Shown: piece after piece, positions 59,229 to 64,000 of the stretch | Layout of the letters: every line of letters starts with the position of its first letter | Numbering within the stretch: the first letter of the stretch is position 1 | Origin: Siphonodentalium dalli | Lineage: Eukaryota; Mollusca; Scaphopoda; Gadilida; Siphonodentaliidae | DNA: 64,000 nt | Assembly: GCA_032622095.1 (NCBI GenBank) | Contig: CP136068.1 | Coordinates: 153,537,151 to 153,601,150, forward strand | Direction: 5' to 3' | Program-made: the position numbers and the translations under genes | Notes under the pieces: generated by a model | What the model saw: only the letters and a program-made list of their open reading frames with translations | Told to the model about the DNA's origin: nothing | Databases searched by the model: none

Positions 59229-59456
59229 ATTCAAGTCCATCAGCTGAGTCCATCCGAAAAACCTTACAATTAACGTCGTGAAACGACCATAAACGCCAGA
59301 ATAAATCAACCAGTGGTCAGTCTGTAATCCCTCGGGTTGTAAATAAAACAAAACGATGTTGTTTTTTTGTGATTCTTTTCATTGGTCGAGGCCATATTAT
59401 CAGATCTACAAGCACAATGACCGATATACATGTATAACATGATAAAACAGCTATAA

Positions 59457-59838
59457 CCCTTTACCCAACAGAAGGGCCCTGTGCCAATGCATTCTCTTAT
59501 ATATGCGAGTCGACCATAGGTCGCCTCGCATATATAAGAGAATGCATTGGCTTAACACATTAAAAATTATAAAATTGTTAAAGAATGTAAGAAAAAATGG
59601 TAAAAAAAGATTTTTTTTAGGCCAATGCATTCTCTTATATATGCGAGGCGACCTATGGTCGACTCGCATATATAAGAGAATGCATTGGCACAGGGCATAA
59701 CTATAACCATCACAATGTGGTCAATGAGCCGGTTCCAATGATATCCATATTTGTATGGTTTTATTGAGACAGACCGAAGATATTTTAGGCTGTTGAAGCT
59801 TTATTTGGCCGGTTTTGGCCGGTTTGTTGGGTAAAGGG
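59457..59838. mobile_element. TTAA MITE, paired hairpins
   Basis: TIR CCCTTTACCCAACA/TGTTGGGTAAAGGG. The right TTAA is intact (59839-59842) and the left reads ATAA. Hairpins are at 59482-59549 and 59621-59689. It is nearly identical to 32625-32995. Confidence 0.78.
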
Positions 59839-59950
59839 TTAAAGGATGTATTCACAATACAACAAATCAAATGTATTCATAATACAACAAATCAAAGCAA
59901 ACAAGTCAGAAGTAAAAATGACAACTGCTTGAAGCAATTACAGCACACAC

Positions 59951-60407
59951 GGACGTGGCGAAAGGGAGTTTGGGTGTTTCAGATTCACCCCCCTCCCCCT
60001 CAACTTTGGTCAAAATTTGCAACATATATAGTTGGAAATATCATGACTGGCACAATATTATTTGGAAATTTTACACCACAGATAGGTTGAAAGTGTTCTC
60101 CTTGCTTTATACTCCAACAAGTAATTAGTGGGGAATTTGTTGTTTTAGACCAACAGAAGCACACTTTTTATATTTATGGTCAAAAATTTTGACTGATTGA
60201 AATGGGCCATGCCTTACTTGGAAGTTTTGCAACCTTAGGGGGTATCATGTTGGAAATTTCAACAATAATTGGAAAGATGGAGGCACCAATTTGAAAGTTC
60301 CAACCCAAGGTAGGGGTGGATTTGTCTGCTTCAAGATAGGGGAGGGTTGCAATTGGAAATTCCAAGATGTACACCGTCCCACAACAGATACCATCTAGCC
60401 ACGTCCC
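59951..60407. mobile_element. TIR element with GGACGTGGC ends
   Basis: The left end is ggacgtggcgaaaggg and the right end gatgg.atctagccacgtccc in inverse. It is related to 44611-45164 (gggacgtggctagacg). Inside are ttggaaatttcaac-like repeats. The 93-residue minus ORF at 60180-60461 is a shadow of the element. Confidence 0.5.
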
Positions 60408-61019
60408 TGGCAGCACATATATCACAGATAAACACCAAACATTCTTTTGAACGTTAAACACGTTAAAAATGTATTCAGAATTCGACGATAATTTCTACGA
60501 AAGGTGTTTCGATTTTGAATTATAGATTCTATTGTCCTTAAGATATGATGTTTTATATTTTGTTGTTGTTTATATTTATAAGGCTAACTCATATCCCAGT
60601 TGAGCATTTATTTTACAATTTAAAAGGGGACAAAGCCCATACTGTCTTATGTAAAAAAATTTATAGAAATCATTTTGTTTTATGTTGTTGTTTTATTGTA
60701 ACTGTTGTTTTGGAATATAGCCAAGGAAACTTGGACTATTTTGAATCCTGAATACACCCATAACTACCACATGTTTGTGTTAGGAGATCATAATATAGCA
60801 ATTGAGACTCCGTCACATTTATGTCTATAGTCGCTCCGAGTTCAGTGACTTAATGCTTATTTCATAGCACACGGAGGCAAATTAATTTGGCAAAAATTCA
60901 CGCGCTTATATTAAAATTAAAATGAAATTTAAGCCATTAATGTTCGGTCGTTTAGACAAATTCAGCGCAAACACTTGTTGTATACTACATGTAACACAAG
61001 GAAATGAAATAATAATAGC
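60408..61019. other. Intergenic, nothing recognised
   Basis: AT-rich sequence with no recognised exon, terminal repeats or RNA. It could contain the promoter of the ORF at 61020 if that ORF is real. Confidence 0.3.
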
Positions 61020-61253
61020 ATGATGTCCATGTCTCTTGAATTTTTGCTATTCACCATCTTGTCTCTGTCTTGGATGATCGTCCCTTCAACGACACAGGCT
61101 GTCACGCGATTGATCAAGATGGCCGACAATGATGAGCCAGTGTACACGTTCTTACTGTTGCTCGCCGACACAAATCACGTACGCGCAGCATCTGTGGGAT
61201 TGTCTTCAGAAAAATCCAACTTGTCTGGTGGAGCTCTGGGAAAAGAAAAATAA
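61020..61253 (+). CDS. Small putative secreted protein, 77 residues
   Basis: I do not recognise a family. The ORF starts MMSMSLEFLLFTILSLSW and has a hydrophobic run to about residue 22, then STTQA, a plausible signal-peptidase site. The mature part would be ~50 residues without cysteines, ending GGALGKEK-TAA. A LGK-E-K ending could be read as an amidation/dibasic-like signal, but no peptide family is claimed. No acceptor or donor is needed: it is intact from ATG to stop. ATTAAA occurs ~380 bases downstream (near 61635). No repeat was seen across it. It might be a single-exon gene, a first exon, or chance. Confidence 0.35.
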   Translation: MMSMSLEFLLFTILSLSWMIVPSTTQAVTRLIKMADNDEPVYTFLLLLADTNHVRAASVGLSSEKSNLSGGALGKEK

Positions 61254-61654
61254 CTGAGTCTATTTTTGATCAGATGCAAGTCAAAACATTGTGTAATGAT
61301 ATGAAATGCGACCTGGGCGAGATTCTAAAACCCACTGCCGATTCCGGTATGTTCGGACCTTAAAACAACGACCCGAAGCCAAAACAAATATTGTATACGC
61401 ACAGATGGGGTATAGGATATGATAGATTATAGTACTTGGGGAGATCTATCTGTGTGGTAGTCGTCTGACACAAATATAAGAAATGTATTTAGTGTAAGAT
61501 ATCCCCATTTGACCGGAGACATGTATATAGTACGTGTATATATTTTCATATAATTTTGTAAATAACTTTCTGTATTTCTCAATATTCATTTGCAATTATG
61601 AGAATAGAGCATCAATCAAACACGATTGTGTGAATTAAAGCGAGATGCAGTTTT

Positions 61655-62050
61655 GTTTTCAATTCAATTCTTTATTCTCAACAAATCAATCAATATGGTA
61701 TGTGATAAATACAAATTTAAATAAACATACATGCCAAAAGCACACTCAATATGTACATACTTATACAATAGTATGTATATATTAATATATTAATTGAAGG
61801 CACATCCACATTCAGAACTTTTGTCAAGAAACCATTAAGTCTGGGAGAAAATAAATAATGATAATAATGTCGTTTTAATGTGTCGATTGCGGTGTGTTCT
61901 ACACAATTGCATGTACTACATGTAGTTGTATTATAGCGCTCTTGTCGGTGAAATATTTGGGATGCACGAAAATATCGAACAAAATCATTGAACATAAAGA
62001 CAAAGACCAAACAAGTGTGGGTGTGCCCGTTACGATAAACAAACTATTTA
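61655..62050 (-). pseudogene. Possible LINE 3' end
   Basis: On the minus strand a 97-residue frame (62010-61717) with a C-x2-C-x-C cluster is followed by a tail gaataaagaattgaattg. An AATAAA plus GAATT-type tail is common for invertebrate LINEs. The protein part is too short and diverged to place in a clade. Confidence 0.3.
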
Positions 62051-62153
62051 TTTATTTATTTGATACCCTCGCGTCATCCACAGTTATTGTGGATTTTAGG
62101 TGAGCGGGTCAACAACGCTAAACCCCAACATAGAAAGCAGGCAATTCTTTAAG

Positions 62154-62640
62154 GATTGGCCATTTATAAATGGACAATCCGTACCTAAATTTTCATTAAT
62201 TAATGGTCAATCCGACCACGCGAGCTTGGGATTGTCCATTTAGAATGAACCATTAACGCTAATCATTTAATTTAATTTGTATTAACAAAATAACTGAGAT
62301 ATTTGAAGAGGTGTTTTTGACGAAATAACGGAGATATTTGAAGAAGTGTTTTTAAAGAGCGTTACCCCAACCCCCCCCCCCTAGCACACCCACCCACAAT
62401 TTGACTTATATTTCACCAGAGTTGATATATTGTGTGTTGCAATTTCTCATACAAATCGCCGTTATTTAGTAAAGGTACATTCTTTATAGAGTTATTACCC
62501 TTCAGATTAAATATGAAGCTAACATGCAGGATTATCTATATATGTCGTGATTTAGTGGACAATCTCAAGCTCGCGTGGTCGGATTGACCATTAATTAATG
62601 AAAATTTAGATACGGACTGTCCATTTATTAATGGACAATC
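62154..62640. mobile_element. TIR element with ~85-bp arms
   Basis: Arms at 62154-62240 and 62558-62640 are inverted copies (attttcattaattaatggtc, gaccacgcgagcttg). The ends are themselves small palindromes (ccatttataaatgg). The centre has a C run at 62371. The target duplication is not clear. Confidence 0.65.
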
Positions 62641-63147
62641 TTATGCACATTAGAAAGACATATACACGGGACTTTGATGTGAAACCAGCACTATCCCAAC
62701 CGATTTTCCCATCTGGTTTACTTCGAAGGAAACGTGGACAACCACCATGCACAAACGACACATCCGTGCAAAGTTTTTGTTATGCAGGAGACGGTAAAAC
62801 GGGCATGGACCATCCTGTCTATATATATATATATACGTAATTTGGCAGGAGGTATAAGATATGATGATACATTATACGAAATATTTTTTAAGAGCTTATG
62901 AAGCCGGTGTATCCACCTACATGTAGTCACAGCCATTTTCCCGATGTTTTCAATTGATTGTGCATAAGTGAAAAAAACGCTCTTTATTTCTACCATATCA
63001 GGAACAGGAAACGCCCTTTTCTGATCCACGCAGTGCAAATGGTAGTTTTTTGCTTGGGACCAAAACATCCGTGTTGTAAGTTGTATGCTTAATTACTTCA
63101 ATGCGTCTTTCTGTGATATATAATGCTCGTAGAAAGGTAATTTAAGT

Positions 63148-63330
63148 ATGTATCGACCCATTTCGAATCCTGGGGAAAATTCAAAAGCGACTATTTGGTG
63201 TATTTTGGAAGGCAAACCGCCAAGTGGCTTTAAACCATATGCAATACCTAAACCCATACGTGTTGAAAATGTTCGATGTCGAAGAGGGCCACAATTATTC
63301 AAGTTGACAGTAAACATCACCAAGGTTTGA
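63148..63330 (+). CDS. Unrecognised coding-like ORF, possible exon
   Basis: Sixty residues including SNPGENSKATIWCILEG, KPPSGFKPYAIPKPIRV and RCRRGPQLFKLTVNITK. Composition looks protein-like. The end AAG/GTTTGA could be a donor. No good acceptor is visible upstream and no family is recognised. It may be a transposon or host exon remnant, or chance. Confidence 0.2.
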   Translation: MYRPISNPGENSKATIWCILEGKPPSGFKPYAIPKPIRVENVRCRRGPQLFKLTVNITKV

Positions 63331-63621
63331 TTCTTCAATATTTAATAAACATCTTGTCATTCAAAGTTATCAAAAAGTCAATAGAAAAATGTAACTCAAC
63401 TCCACCAGCAATTCATTTTTACACCATCTATACAATTATACGCATTGCAAATCTGCACCAAACAATTCACCAACGTGTGAATCATTTAGAATTAAATCTA
63501 CCGGAGTAGCTTATATATTATGGAAGTATACCCAAATAAGGACTGTTGGATAAACAAGCATACGAACGAACAGACGTACATCATTTATTTATATAGCCAC
63601 GAACGTTGAATCGTGTATGAG

Positions 63622-63930
63622 ATTGATTGATTGATTAGGGTTTTATGTCGCTTTAGCCACTAAGGCCATATCACGACATTGCCAGTTTTAATGGTGGAGG
63701 AAATCCGCACACTTACGGCTAATCTAACAGTGATTTCAATGGCTGATAAACTCGTCGACCATGTGCGGCAAACCACCGGCCATCGGCAAGTAACTGGCAA
63801 CTTTCCCAGATAACGATTTCGAGTTACAAAGTCCACGATGGAAACATGTGGATTTGAACCCTTATCGCCAGCGCTGGAAGGCGAAACGGCTTGGAGTTGT
63901 ACCCCTAACCGATTGAGCCACCGAGGCCCC
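63622..63930 (-). mobile_element. tRNA-headed SINE with 14-bp target duplication
   Basis: On the minus strand it starts ggggcctcggtggctcaatc, with box A tggctcaatcgg and box B ggttcaaatcc about 45 bases apart. A central domain with gtgcggatttcctccacc and accattaaaactggc follows. It ends gcgacataaaaccctaatc with (AATC)n. It is flanked by GAATCGTGTATGAG on both sides (63608-63621, 63931-63944), a perfect target duplication. The central block resembles conserved SINE domains of invertebrates; which one needs a library search. Confidence 0.88.
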
Positions 63931-64000
63931 GAATCGTGTATGAGGGAATACTGACAACATCAGTCGCATTACAAATTGGGGTACTGCGCAGCTTTTCTGA

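Noticed and set aside
63845-63930. tRNA gene on the minus strand
   Set aside because: Box A and box B are present, but the sequence continues into a SINE body with tail and target duplication; no complete cloverleaf was seen.

Overview
The window is eukaryotic nuclear DNA from an animal. It has long introns, GT-AG exon boundaries, many non-autonomous DNA transposons, SINE and LINE debris and microsatellites. The style of repeats (Helitron-like elements with internal (GT)n tracts, a tRNA-headed SINE with an AATC tail) suggests a marine invertebrate, possibly a mollusc or other lophotrochozoan. This is inference; the species cannot be fixed from the sequence.

Only one host gene is recognised with confidence: the 3' part of cystathionine beta-synthase (CBS) on the plus strand, 1519-22783. 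Five exons (1519-1599, 2371-2505, 12510-12618, 20556-20640, 22683-22783) join in frame into 170 C-terminal residues, the regulatory CBS-domain (Bateman) half. The PLP-binding catalytic exons lie upstream of the window.

The striking feature is inside this gene. The 3' end of the third visible exon, its splice donor and the first ~20 bases of the intron have been amplified into a 6.5-kb tandem array (12577-19102). Every unit type, including heavily deleted ones, keeps the AAG/GTTAGC donor. The next exon shows a small version of the same event: its last 34 bases plus donor plus intron start are tandemly duplicated (20607-20746).

The other ~41 kb (22784-64000) has no confidently recognised host exon and is a transposon landscape. 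Families seen: TTAA-flanked piggyBac-like MITEs (TIR TTAACCCTTT...), many carrying near-perfect 68-69 bp hairpins; hAT-like MITEs with 8-bp target duplications (33152, 35322, 38115, 45717, 31103); a PIF/Harbinger-like MITE (5480-5925); TA-flanked palindromic MITEs (1849, 31675); GAATGAGGTCC hairpins; a 4.3-kb patchwork of direct and inverted duplications (42.8-47.05 kb); a LINE ORF2 C-terminal fragment (47153-47506); a head-to-tail array of eight Helitron-like elements with exact CTAG/TC junctions (47609-53116) rich in TCAAGGTCA nuclear-receptor half-sites; and a SINE with 14-bp target duplication (63622-63930). A small secreted-peptide ORF (61020-61253) and a few coding-like ORFs remain unassigned.

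All identifications were made by eye. Repeat boundaries are exact where a target duplication or terminus was found and approximate elsewhere.
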